DNA of 64,000 nucleotides from Streptomyces sp. NBC_01262. Lineage in GTDB: Bacteria > Actinomycetota > Actinomycetes > Streptomycetales > Streptomycetaceae. The position numbers and the translations under genes were made by a program. This document shows, piece after piece, positions 8,400 through 16,200 of the stretch. Location of the stretch: contig NZ_CP108462.1 in NCBI RefSeq assembly GCF_036226365.1, positions 3,018,501 through 3,082,500 of the forward strand, read 5' to 3'. The notes beneath the pieces are model-generated. The model was not told the origin of the DNA. It did no database searches and saw only the letters and a list, made by a program, of their open reading frames with translations. The number at the start of each line of letters is the position of its first letter. The stretch's first letter is position 1.

Positions 8400-8590
8400 C
8401 TAGGACTCGGCGATGTGCAAGAGCACGCGCGGCAAGTGGACGGAGGCGCACAGCGGAGTCCCGTCCGCGCCGGTCAGCGACAGATCCTCCACCACGGCGC
8501 CACCGCTGGTCGCGGCCTTCAGTAAATCGGCCCCCAGGATATCGGCGAAATACAGCTTGGCCCGCCAGATCGTACAGAAAAGGGGGCATA
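8400..8590 (-). pseudogene. Orphan C-terminal coding fragment of unknown family
   Basis: A minus-strand frame ending at TAG 8402-8400 reads ...TIWRAKLYFADILGADLLK, then AATSGGAVVEDLSLTGADG and TPLCASVHLPRVLLHIAES. Its amino-acid balance looks like real protein, unlike the other frames here. It runs about 58 codons back to a stop and has no ATG, GTG or TTG start near its beginning, so it appears to be the surviving tail of a gene whose front was lost. I do not recognise the family. Confidence 0.4.
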
Positions 8591-8671
8591 CCGAAGTTCT
8601 TCAGCACGCCAACTTTTTGACACGGTCTTATGGGCATGATCCGGCTGCGAATCGACAGTAGCCGATCTTGC

Positions 8672-9187
8672 TTATAAATCGGTCGATTGATGAGCGCCGG
8701 CGGCTGTGGGGGCGGTCCACGCAAGCAGCATGTGGAGGGCGTCGTGGGACGAGGTGTCCGGCTGGGCCGCGTACGTGATCAGTGCCTGGTCGGGGTCGTC
8801 GGCGGCGCGCAGGGTCTCGTAGGTTAGTTCCAGGTCACCGACTACCGGGTGGTGGAACCTCTTGCTGCCCGAGGTCTTGTCCTGGACCGGGTGTTCTGCC
8901 CACCAGCGGCGGAAGTCCTCGCTCTTCATCGACAGCTCCCCGATCAGCTGTGCCAGTCGTGGGTCGCCGGGGTGGTTCCGGCCTGCCTCCAGGTGGAGGT
9001 TGGCCACGTTCTCGCGGGCGCAGGAGGGCCAGTCCGCGTACAGCTCCCGGGACGCCGGGTCGAGGAAAGCGATCCGGGCGATGTTGCGCTCGGCCGGGTC
9101 CAGGGCGGCGTAGTCGCCGAAGAGGGCACACGCTGCCGGGTTCCAGGCCAGGATGTTCATGCGCCGGCCCATCACCACTGCCGGCAC
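8672..9187 (-). pseudogene. MmyB-like regulator fragment lacking its HTH domain
   Basis: The 171 codons match the C-terminal ligand-binding part of MmyB/XRE-type regulators. Characteristic signs are the opening PAVVMGRRMNILAWNPAACA, ALFGDYAALDPAERNIARI, DWPSCARENVANLHLEAGR and LELTYETLRAADDPDQALITY. Intact family members carry about 90-110 residues of helix-turn-helix before this point. Here an in-frame TGA lies three codons before LKDVPAVVMG and no HTH can be found in the 110 bases beyond. The gene has lost its 5' part. A free-standing ligand-binding domain is possible but less likely. Confidence 0.75.
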
Positions 9188-9313
9188 GTCCTTCAGTGAT
9201 CAGTTGAGTTGCGGGTGTACCGAGGAGCGTGCACACGTTTCGTGGGGCTGTGGCCGTTGGGGCCGGTCCGGCGGTTCGGCGGTTCGGCGCCGGACCGGCC
9301 CCAACGGCTGCTG

Positions 9314-10819
9314 TCAGGGGCTGTCCTCGCCGCCGCCTTCTGCCAGCCACTGTGCGTAGTTGATCGCGGCCAGGTAGGCCGAGAAGGTGTTCTGCCGTGC
9401 GGTGGCGGTTGTGACGGCCGCGGTGCCGGCCGCTACGGCGAGTCCCGATGCGGGTGTGTACATGGCCTCGTTGAAGACCGATCCGCTGGGGGCGGAGGCC
9501 ACGGCGAAGACGGGGTGGGCGGTTCCGCCGGAGAAGGAAGTCGAGATGTAGTCGCCGACCATGGTCCCTTGCGTGGTGCCGGCGAGCCAGGAGTGGGTCA
9601 TCGGTCCTGCCAGCTGGGTCGGTGCCGTCCAGGTGGTGCCGCTGTCGGTGGATGAGAGGTATCCGACGTCCAGTTGGCAGGTGGAGGCGGTGCAGTTGGC
9701 GACCGGGTGGTAGTAGTACGCCAGGGCCAGGTGGGCGGTGCTGCCCGAGGTCGCAGGGTCGACCGCGAGGCCGGGGATGAAGTGGTCGACGGTGCTGGTC
9801 GTGGCGTCGATGGGGATGCGGACCACCGACGTCCAGGTGGTTCCGTTGGTGGTCGTGGACATCACGATGTCGTTGGACGTGCAGGAGCCGCCGCTGGCCC
9901 GGAAGCGGCAGTCCTGCCAGACCACGTAGACCTTGCCCGCCGCGTCGATCTCGGCTGAGGGCAGCGGGCCGCTGCGCAGGGAGCCGTGCACGGTGTACGA
10001 GCTGACGGTGGCGATGGTGGTGGTCGAGGTCCAGGTACTGCCGCCGTTGGTGGACCGGAAGGCAAGGATCGAGGTCTCCGAGGCGTTGGAGGCGGGCACG
10101 ATCACGGTGCCGTTGGGCTGTACGACGGGTTGGCCGCCGAGGCCGGTGGCGTTGTTACTGGTGTTCTTCGACGTGCCCCAGGTGAGTCCGCCGTCGGTCG
10201 AGGTAGTCATCTTGAGACGGTCGCCGTCGCCGTTGTTGTCGTACCCGGTGTAGCAGTTGCCGTAGTAGGCGCTGGTCGAGGTGTTGTCGCAGACGATCCA
10301 GTTCTTGTCGAGGCTGGAGCCGGTCGCCGTGGTCACGGGGTTGCTCCAGGTGAGACCGCCGTCGGTGGAGCGGCTGGTGAAGACGGCGGGCACACCGATG
10401 GCCGAGGTGATCGGGATGGTGGAGATCAGCCAGACGTTGTGCTTGGCGTCGTAGGCCACCGACGGGTCGCTGACCCGGGCGTAGGTGCCGCCGCCGTAGG
10501 TGGTGATCCCTGGGAGGAATCCCTTGGTCCAGGTGGCTCCGCCGTCGGTGGACGTGGAGAAGCCGATGTTGGAGGAGCCGCCGTCGGTGAACCGGCCGAC
10601 CTGGAAGGCGGAGACGATGGTGGAGCCGTAGGAGAAGGTGTCGGGCTCGACCTCGGTGGCGTGCTGGCTGCTGGAGTTGGTGTACGGATCGGCGCTGATC
10701 TGGGTGAGTGCGGGGGCGGCGGTGGCGGTGCCGGCCGATGCGACCAGCGCGGTGGCGGCCAGGGCCGCTGTCACCAGGCCGGGTCTGGCCAGACGCAGGA
10801 GTAAGGACGTCAGGGACAT
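9314..10819 (-). CDS. Secreted BNR/Asp-box (sialidase-like beta-propeller) protein
   Basis: This 501-residue protein begins at ATG 10819 after AAGGGAAC. Residues 1-35 form a signal peptide (RLARPGLVTAALAATALVAS, then a TATA-A cleavage region). The mature part contains at least six Asp-box motifs of the S-x-D-x-G-x-T-W type (STDGGATW, STDGGLTW twice, STNGGSTW, TTNGTTW, STDSGTTW), the hallmark of six-bladed sialidase-type propellers. Classical exo-sialidase catalytic residues (Arg triad, FRIP motif) are not evident, so the enzymatic activity is open. It is divergent from a second, larger BNR-type secreted protein across a 375-base promoter region. It probably acts outside the cell on a glycan or binds one. 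Confidence 0.85.
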   Translation of the reverse strand: MSLTSLLLRLARPGLVTAALAATALVASAGTATAAPALTQISADPYTNSSSQHATEVEPDTFSYGSTIVSAFQVGRFTDGGSSNIGFSTSTDGGATWTKGFLPGITTYGGGTYARVSDPSVAYDAKHNVWLISTIPITSAIGVPAVFTSRSTDGGLTWSNPVTTATGSSLDKNWIVCDNTSTSAYYGNCYTGYDNNGDGDRLKMTTSTDGGLTWGTSKNTSNNATGLGGQPVVQPNGTVIVPASNASETSILAFRSTNGGSTWTSTTTIATVSSYTVHGSLRSGPLPSAEIDAAGKVYVVWQDCRFRASGGSCTSNDIVMSTTTNGTTWTSVVRIPIDATTSTVDHFIPGLAVDPATSGSTAHLALAYYYHPVANCTASTCQLDVGYLSSTDSGTTWTAPTQLAGPMTHSWLAGTTQGTMVGDYISTSFSGGTAHPVFAVASAPSGSVFNEAMYTPASGLAVAAGTAAVTTATARQNTFSAYLAAINYAQWLAEGGGEDSP

Positions 10820-11194
10820 GGTCCGTTCCCTTTCCGAGACGGGACACGTCCGGCATCGGTGTGCTGCGCGGTGGCGGCCGGGCAAGCCGCGTACACGTCC
10901 GCGGGGTTGGGGCGGGGAGGACCGGCCGAACCGAACATCGAGCAGGACGTGCGTGAGGACGACCGCCACTATCCCGATCCGGACATGACCATGTCAATCA
11001 TGAATTGGTGTTTTTCTGGTGATCTCGGTGTCGGTGACTGCGACGTCGAACCCCGCCCCACGCCCGCACGACTGCGCCTGACGCGAGTAGTGACAGGTGC
11101 TCGACAAAGACTTGTCCAAGCACCGCGACGATCCCCTTCGCCCGTGGTCGGGTCTCATCCGACGGCTGTATCAATGCCCGTTTGGGAGGATCTG
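10820..11194. promoter_or_regulatory. Divergent promoter region between the two BNR proteins
   Basis: This 375-base gap separates the divergent starts at 10819 and 11195. It contains a locally A/T-rich patch (about 10985-11025, including ATCATGAATTGGTGTTTTT) where promoters are likely. No gene was recognised inside it and no operator was identified with confidence. Confidence 0.4.
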
Positions 11195-13843
11195 GTGTCA
11201 GCACCAACCCGTAGAAGACGATGGTTCACGATCTGTGCCATCACGACATCCGCCGCTCTCGTCGCGATACCCGCAGGCGCCGCGTCCGGCCGGAACAACA
11301 GCGCCTTCGGAGTCCGTACTCTCGCCCAACTCGCCGCCCAGCGCGCCCAGTCGGTAGGCGGGGTCACCGCCAACGCGACGACCGAGGATGACGGCGGTGA
11401 CGACGGCAACGAGGCCGACGAGATAGCCGAGGGCGCCGACCAGTACGCGGAGGCCCGGACCTCGCCGGGGATCGTCTCGCCTGGCGCGTACGGTGCCGCC
11501 TGGAGCAGCCTGAGCAGTCTGTCGAGCACCGGCGGCAGTTGGAAGAACATCACCGATCTGCCGTACGACTCCGACGACTCGCGGTACCGCGACTACGACT
11601 CCAACTCCAGCGCCGGCATGGGCAATGTCACCGGCCGCCTGGCCGCGATAGCCGCTGACAACGACGGCTACGTCTACGCGGGCAGCGCGGGCGGCGGCGT
11701 ATGGCGATCCCGCAGCGGCGGCGGGCACTGGAAGCCGATCAGCGACAAGCTGCCGGCGCAGTCCACCGGCGCGCTCGCGTTGGACACGGGCGGGCGGCTG
11801 TGGCTGGGCACCGGCGAGGCGAGCACCAACGCGGACGCCTACCTCGGCAGCGGCGTCTACGTTTTGTCGGACCCGCGCCACGGCACGTTCTCCTCCCGCA
11901 GCCGGGTCGGCGGTGACGAGCTGGAGAGCACCACGATCCACGAGCTGCGGTTCAGCGGCGGCAAGGTGTGGGCGGCGACCAGCGAAGGCGTGTGGAGCCA
12001 CTCCACGAAGAAGCTCAGCGGTGCCTGGAAGCTGGAGTTCGCGCCCAACCCGGACTATCTGCCGGGCGGTTCACTGGCGAGCGACGCCTCGGCCGCGTAC
12101 AAGAACATCGCCAACGACATCGCTATCGACCCGAAGGACCCCTCGAAGGTGGTCCTGGCGGTCGGCTGGCGCAGCGGTGACGACTACAACGGCTTCTACA
12201 CCAAGGTGAACGGCGCCTGGACGCGGATCACCAGCGGCCTGGGCGATCTGCCGGCCGACGCGGACAACGTCGGCAACGTGACCTTCGCCCGCTCCGCCGA
12301 CGGCTCGCGCTACTACGCGATCGACCAGTCGCCGGAGCAGCTGAACACCAACCCGGACAGCGGTCTGGAGGGCATCTACGTCTCCAAGTCCGGCTCCCCC
12401 ACCGGCCCGTGGACGCAGATCGCCGACTACCAGGGCCTGGCCGCCGACGGCTCCGCGCTGACCTCCAGCGGCTACATGCCCGGCGTGCAGGCCTGGTACA
12501 ACCAGTTCCTGACCGTCGACCCGGCCGACGCCGAGCATGTGTACGCGGGCCTGGAGGAGGTCCACGAGACCAAGGACGGCGGCAGCACCTGGTCGGCCGT
12601 CGGCCCGTACTGGAACTTCGGGTTCTCCTGCTGGAGCATCGACCCGGCCAAGCAGACCGGCGACTGCAACCAGACCAGCCACCCGGACCAGCATGGCGTC
12701 GCGATCGGCAGCTACCACGGCAAGAGCTATGTGTATGTGGCGAATGACGGCGGCGCCTACAAGCGCCCCGTCAACGGCTCGCAGGACTCCGAGGGTCACG
12801 CCACCGACTGGACCTCGCTCAACGACGGCACCATCGACACCCTCCAGTACTACTCCGTGGGCGTCGGCAAGGACCTCGACTACGGCGGCGTCTCCGTCAC
12901 CGGCGGCCTCCAGGACAACGGCCAGTCCGAGCTGCGCAGCAACGACAAGATCATGGGCTCCAACTTCGGCGGCGACGGCGGCGACACCCTCACCGACCCC
13001 GCCAACGGCTGCAACATCGCCCAGGAGTACGTCTACCTCGCCGTCCAGGTCACCCAGAACTGCGCCGTCAACGACGGCTCCTGGATCGACGGCACCGGGC
13101 CGGTCACCTCGTACGGCGTCGCCCCGCCCGACAACGAGACCGGCGAGGCCCGCTTCATCGCCCCGCTCGCGGCGGACCTGAAGAGCAGCTCGACCTGGAT
13201 CGCGGGCGGCCGTCACGTGTGGGTGCAGACCCACGGCTACGCCATCCGCAGCGGCGACGAGTGGACCAGCGCGTACGACCTCGGCGCCGGCCACACCGCG
13301 ACCGCCGTCGCCTCCTCCGGCGGCAAGGTCTACGCGGCCTGGTGCGGCCCCTGCAACAACCAGGGCTTCACCCGCGGCATCTCCGTCGGCAACGAGGACG
13401 GCACCGGCTGGCACGACGTGGCCCTGCCCGTGGACGCAACCGTCCCCAACCGCTACCTCAGCGGCTTCGCCATCGACCCCGACAACGCCGACCATGTCTA
13501 CCTCACCGTCAACGGCTTCTCCCGGCACTGGACCGAAGGCCCCGGCGCAGGCGTCGGCCACGTCTTCGAGTCCACTGACGGCGGCACCACCTGGACCGAC
13601 ATCTCGTCCAACCTCCCCGACGTGCCCACCAACTCCGCGGTCGTCACCACGGGCGGTGGCCTCGCCGTCGCCACCGACCTCGGCGTCGTCTACCGGGCGC
13701 CCGGCCGTACCACGTGGCAGCGCGTCGGCTCGCTCCCGGCAGTCGCCGTGCTCCAACTGAAGCTCAGCCCGAACGGCAAGACCCTCTACGCGGCCACCCA
13801 CGGCCGCGGGATCTACACGATCCGCGTAAGCCACCTCAGGTAA
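11195..13843 (+). CDS. Large secreted BNR/WD40-like beta-propeller protein
   Basis: This 882-residue protein starts at GTG 11195, chosen because GGGAGG lies five bases upstream. A signal peptide follows (RRRRWFTICAITTSAALVAI, cleavage near GAASG). The mature protein opens with an acidic linker (DDGGDDGNEADE). Propeller-type repeats follow, with Asp-box-like turns (TKDGGSTWSAV, STDGGTTWTDI, SGGGHWKPI) and repeated blade endings of the VYAGSAGGGVW and VYAGLEEV type. This resembles xyloglucanase/sortilin-like exo-acting propellers of the glycoside hydrolase 74 type, but no catalytic aspartate pair was verified. It ends in ATHGRGIYTI, a typical propeller closure. Partner of the divergent BNR gene, perhaps co-regulated. 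Confidence 0.85.
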   Translation: MSAPTRRRRWFTICAITTSAALVAIPAGAASGRNNSAFGVRTLAQLAAQRAQSVGGVTANATTEDDGGDDGNEADEIAEGADQYAEARTSPGIVSPGAYGAAWSSLSSLSSTGGSWKNITDLPYDSDDSRYRDYDSNSSAGMGNVTGRLAAIAADNDGYVYAGSAGGGVWRSRSGGGHWKPISDKLPAQSTGALALDTGGRLWLGTGEASTNADAYLGSGVYVLSDPRHGTFSSRSRVGGDELESTTIHELRFSGGKVWAATSEGVWSHSTKKLSGAWKLEFAPNPDYLPGGSLASDASAAYKNIANDIAIDPKDPSKVVLAVGWRSGDDYNGFYTKVNGAWTRITSGLGDLPADADNVGNVTFARSADGSRYYAIDQSPEQLNTNPDSGLEGIYVSKSGSPTGPWTQIADYQGLAADGSALTSSGYMPGVQAWYNQFLTVDPADAEHVYAGLEEVHETKDGGSTWSAVGPYWNFGFSCWSIDPAKQTGDCNQTSHPDQHGVAIGSYHGKSYVYVANDGGAYKRPVNGSQDSEGHATDWTSLNDGTIDTLQYYSVGVGKDLDYGGVSVTGGLQDNGQSELRSNDKIMGSNFGGDGGDTLTDPANGCNIAQEYVYLAVQVTQNCAVNDGSWIDGTGPVTSYGVAPPDNETGEARFIAPLAADLKSSSTWIAGGRHVWVQTHGYAIRSGDEWTSAYDLGAGHTATAVASSGGKVYAAWCGPCNNQGFTRGISVGNEDGTGWHDVALPVDATVPNRYLSGFAIDPDNADHVYLTVNGFSRHWTEGPGAGVGHVFESTDGGTTWTDISSNLPDVPTNSAVVTTGGGLAVATDLGVVYRAPGRTTWQRVGSLPAVAVLQLKLSPNGKTLYAATHGRGIYTIRVSHLR

Positions 13844-13860
13844 GCGGCGCACCATGAGCA

Positions 13861-13899
13861 GGGTGACCCCGGATCCGGCCTCGGATCCCGGGGTCACCC
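13861..13899 (+). terminator. Strong hairpin terminator after the BNR protein
   Basis: GGGTGACCCCGGATCC pairs with GGATCCCGGGGTCACCC (one bulged G, six-base loop), followed by CTCCTTCG. It lies 18 bases after the stop codon and should end transcription of the secreted propeller gene. Confidence 0.75.
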
Positions 13900-13934
13900 C
13901 TCCTTCGCGTAACGAACCACGCCGGCCCTCAGCC

Positions 13935-14314
13935 TCAGAGAGCCCGCGCCGCGGCCGCCACCTCCGGTGCGCCTTCGCCAGCACCGTGACCTCGGCCGCA
14001 CCAGCCCTCACCCCAGCGCACCGCAGCGACGCGTGGCCGGTGCCGTCTGCGTCGACCCGCCATCCGGACGCCAGAGCGAAATCGGGCGCGGAGCTGTGCA
14101 CCACCGTCCACCGCCGGTCGTCCGTACGGGGCTACAGCGTCAGGGTCACCATGGTCCCGGGCCGTACGCACAGTTGCCGTTCGGCCGCGTGCCGGGGGGT
14201 GTCACGGAGGCGAACAGCCGCTTGGGTCCGTGGAGGAAGGCCGCGGCCCCTGCGTCTCCGCTGGCCTGCCCGGCCAAGCAACAGTAGCCCGAGGACAGGG
14301 CTCCGCGATGTCAT
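13935..14314 (-). pseudogene. Small secreted protein with in-frame TAG, probable pseudogene
   Basis: Reading from ATG 14314, a signal-like start (MTSRSPVLGLLLLGRAGQ) leads to CVRPGTMVTLTL and then TAG at 14132-14134. The same frame continues without further stops as WTVVHSSAPDFALASGWRV, DADGTGHASLRCAGVRAG and AAEVTVLAKAH, which looks like the second half of the same beta-sandwich. Streptomyces proteins I remember join such halves as PGT-VTV-TL...W-V followed by FRAL-PGTA-L. A nonsense mutation is the simplest reading. Alternatively a short protein really ends at the TAG. Confidence 0.45.
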
Positions 14315-14386
14315 CGCCGGAGCCCCCAGGTTCCCGCCGTGTCCTCAGCCACCGCAGCCGTCCTCGTCTGCTGCGACCCGGAACGG

Positions 14387-14769
14387 TCAGGCGACCTGGG
14401 TGAGTTCGGCGCGGCCGAACAGCAGCGCGTATCCGGACGGCAGCTGGGCGAGGATGCGGTCCAGGAGGCTCGGGCCGGCCAGGTGGCCGACGACGGCGAG
14501 GACCGCTCCGGTGTCCCAGCGGGCGGTCGCGGGGGTGGCACCGGTGCGGGCGGCCAGATCCTTGACGAAGCCCCAGCCGGTGAGCGGCTGAGGGCCGGGG
14601 ATCTGGCCGGTGAAATCGAGGGCGGCCTCCACCGGGAGACAGGCGGCGAGAGCGACGCGTTCGTCGCCGGTGAGCTGACGGCCCAGGGCCCCAGCACGGC
14701 ACGCGTGACGTCCTCAGCGCGCTCCCGGGTGGGCGCGGCGGAGCTGCTGCCGCGCAGCGGCACCTTCAA
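14387..14769 (-). pseudogene. DUF2267-family gene with frameshift and truncated 5' end
   Basis: The downstream frame encodes LGRQLTGDERVALAACLPVE, then FVKDLAARTGATPATARWDT, GAVLAVVGHLAGPSLLDRIL and AQLPSGYALLFGRAE, the two-helical-repeat pattern of DUF2267 (A-V-L...L...L.AQLP). The preceding part, TRERAEDVTRAVLG, lies in another frame. The two join near 14690 at CTGGGGCCCTGGGCC, where a small indel restores one continuous protein. The N-terminal end of the family is missing, and the region where it should lie carries a transposase scrap at 14756-14850 reading the other way. I infer a gene broken at its 5' end by an insertion and then frameshifted. Confidence 0.6.
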
Positions 14770-14850
14770 GATTTCGAAGGACCCGGCGTTCGCGGAGAAG
14801 GTCGCCGATGTGATCCTCCCGTACCTGAACCCACCCGGTACTCCAGTCGC
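14756..14850 (+). mobile_element. IS630-type transposase fragment
   Basis: One frame reads SGTFKISKDPAFAEKVADVI and then LPYLNPPGTPVAL. This follows the conserved IS630-family stretch before the second catalytic aspartate, which I recall as TFKFS-DPEL-KV-DVVGLYLNPP-NAVVL. Only about 32 codons survive and the catalytic VDEK segment is lost (ALHDLTGS instead). It is a scrap of a former insertion at the start of the DUF2267 gene. Confidence 0.6.
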
Positions 14851-14899
14851 ACTTCATGACCTGACGGGTAGTCGGCGGTTCGGAGTCACGCGAGCGCCG

Positions 14900-16102
14900 T
14901 CAGGCGAGTCGCCGTGCCACAGCCTCGGTGAGCCGCACCGCTCCCGCGACGCAGGTGTAGTCGACGTTGTCCGGGATGTCCGTGTAGAGGTGGTAGTTGG
15001 GGAGGAGTTTGCCGCTGTCCACCGACACCAGCGTGGCGGTGGGGTAGCCGTGGCGTTGGGGGACGCTGCCGTCGGTGCTGTTGCGGGAGCGCAGGCCGCG
15101 TAGCACCGTGACGCCGGCCTGGTCGGCGCAATCGGCGACCAGGGCCTTGAAGGAGGCGTCGTAGTCGTGCATGCGTACAGGGCCTTCGCCTTCGAGCAGC
15201 ACCAGTCGGCCGGACCCGACGGTATCGAGGTTCAGGAACCAGGTGCGGTCCGGCGCGAGCCGTCCGAAGTGGCGGCGGGCGAACCCCAGAATGCCCTGCT
15301 GGAGCGCCTCTTCGGCACCGGCGGACACGAAGCGGACCCGGATGCCCTGGACGGGGTCGGCCGCTAACGCCTCCGCGACCGCGATGGCGACGGCGATACC
15401 GCTGAGGTTGTCGTTGGCGCCGGGGACGGCAGGGCGGGTGGCGATGTCGGCGAGCGCGGCGGCGGACAGGACCGAGGTCCAGACGCCCAACCGCCGAAGT
15501 GCGGCGATCCGCAGCGCGCTGCCCAGGCCGACCAGGGCGGGGCCGGCGATGACGGGCCACCACATCGGCGGGTTGGAGGTCATCTTCTCGATGACTTCGG
15601 GGTGCCGTGCCGCAAGCCAGTGTTCGAGGTGCTGCTCGAAGACCACGCCGGACGGGGCCGCGTCATGGTGCACCAGGACGACCAGGGTGCGGTCGGCCTT
15701 CGGGTCGCCGGTTTCGGCAATGACGTTCTGGGTCGTACGCGGGCGCATCAGCATCCTGCGGGCCAGCAGTCGGCCCCCGGTGATGTCATCGACGATGCCC
15801 CAGGCGGCGGCCGATCCGACCAGCGCACCGGCCGCCCGCCACGTGCCCCCGCGCCCGGCGAGCAGCCCCGCGGCGGCTCCGGCCGCGCAGAGCAGGCCGA
15901 TCGGCTGAGCGTAGGAGTGGTAGGCGGGCTCCGGATCCACGCGCACCGTGCATCCGGCGGCCTCGAAACGGCGGCGGATGAGTTCGGCGGCGTGGGCTTC
16001 GCCGCGCGATGCGGGTAGGCGGGGTATCCCGGCGAGTGACCGAACGGTCTGCTCCAGCGCGGCCTTCAGGCCGTCATGGTGGTCGTCATCCATGGCCGAC
16101 AC
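14900..16102 (-). CDS. Membrane-associated M28-family metallopeptidase
   Basis: This protein of about 400 residues starts at GTG 16102 or ATG 16093. The M28 di-zinc ligands are visible in order: His/Asp in LVVLVHHDAAPSG, Asp in PGANDNLSGIAV, the Glu pair in VSAGAEEALQQGI, Asp in WFLNLDTVGSG and His in LLPNYHLYTDIPDNVD. Two hydrophobic stretches (about residues 68-105, IGLLCAAGAAAGLLAG onwards, and about 185-225, WWPVIAGPALVGLGS onwards) interrupt the domain and suggest membrane association. M28 enzymes are amino- or carboxypeptidases and the substrate here is unknown. It is divergent from the NACHT gene, with about 100 bases between starts. Confidence 0.85.
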   Translation of the reverse strand: MSAMDDDHHDGLKAALEQTVRSLAGIPRLPASRGEAHAAELIRRRFEAAGCTVRVDPEPAYHSYAQPIGLLCAAGAAAGLLAGRGGTWRAAGALVGSAAAWGIVDDITGGRLLARRMLMRPRTTQNVIAETGDPKADRTLVVLVHHDAAPSGVVFEQHLEHWLAARHPEVIEKMTSNPPMWWPVIAGPALVGLGSALRIAALRRLGVWTSVLSAAALADIATRPAVPGANDNLSGIAVAIAVAEALAADPVQGIRVRFVSAGAEEALQQGILGFARRHFGRLAPDRTWFLNLDTVGSGRLVLLEGEGPVRMHDYDASFKALVADCADQAGVTVLRGLRSRNSTDGSVPQRHGYPTATLVSVDSGKLLPNYHLYTDIPDNVDYTCVAGAVRLTEAVARRLA

Positions 16103-16200
16103 AGTAGGCGGACCGAGCCGGCCGGCGGGAGGGCGGGCGCACGGGGGACAGGATCGGACAATACGCCGTGGCGCTCAGGCAGTTGAGTCATCATGAGGCC

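Noticed and set aside
8296-8724. 142-codon minus-strand frame
   Set aside because: It overlaps the orphan protein-like tail in another frame, has Arg/Gly-rich composition and no family.
12071-14104. Long minus-strand open frame under the large BNR gene
   Set aside because: Only its first part (13935-14104) resembles protein and is described as a pseudogene. The rest is antisense shadow of the propeller gene.
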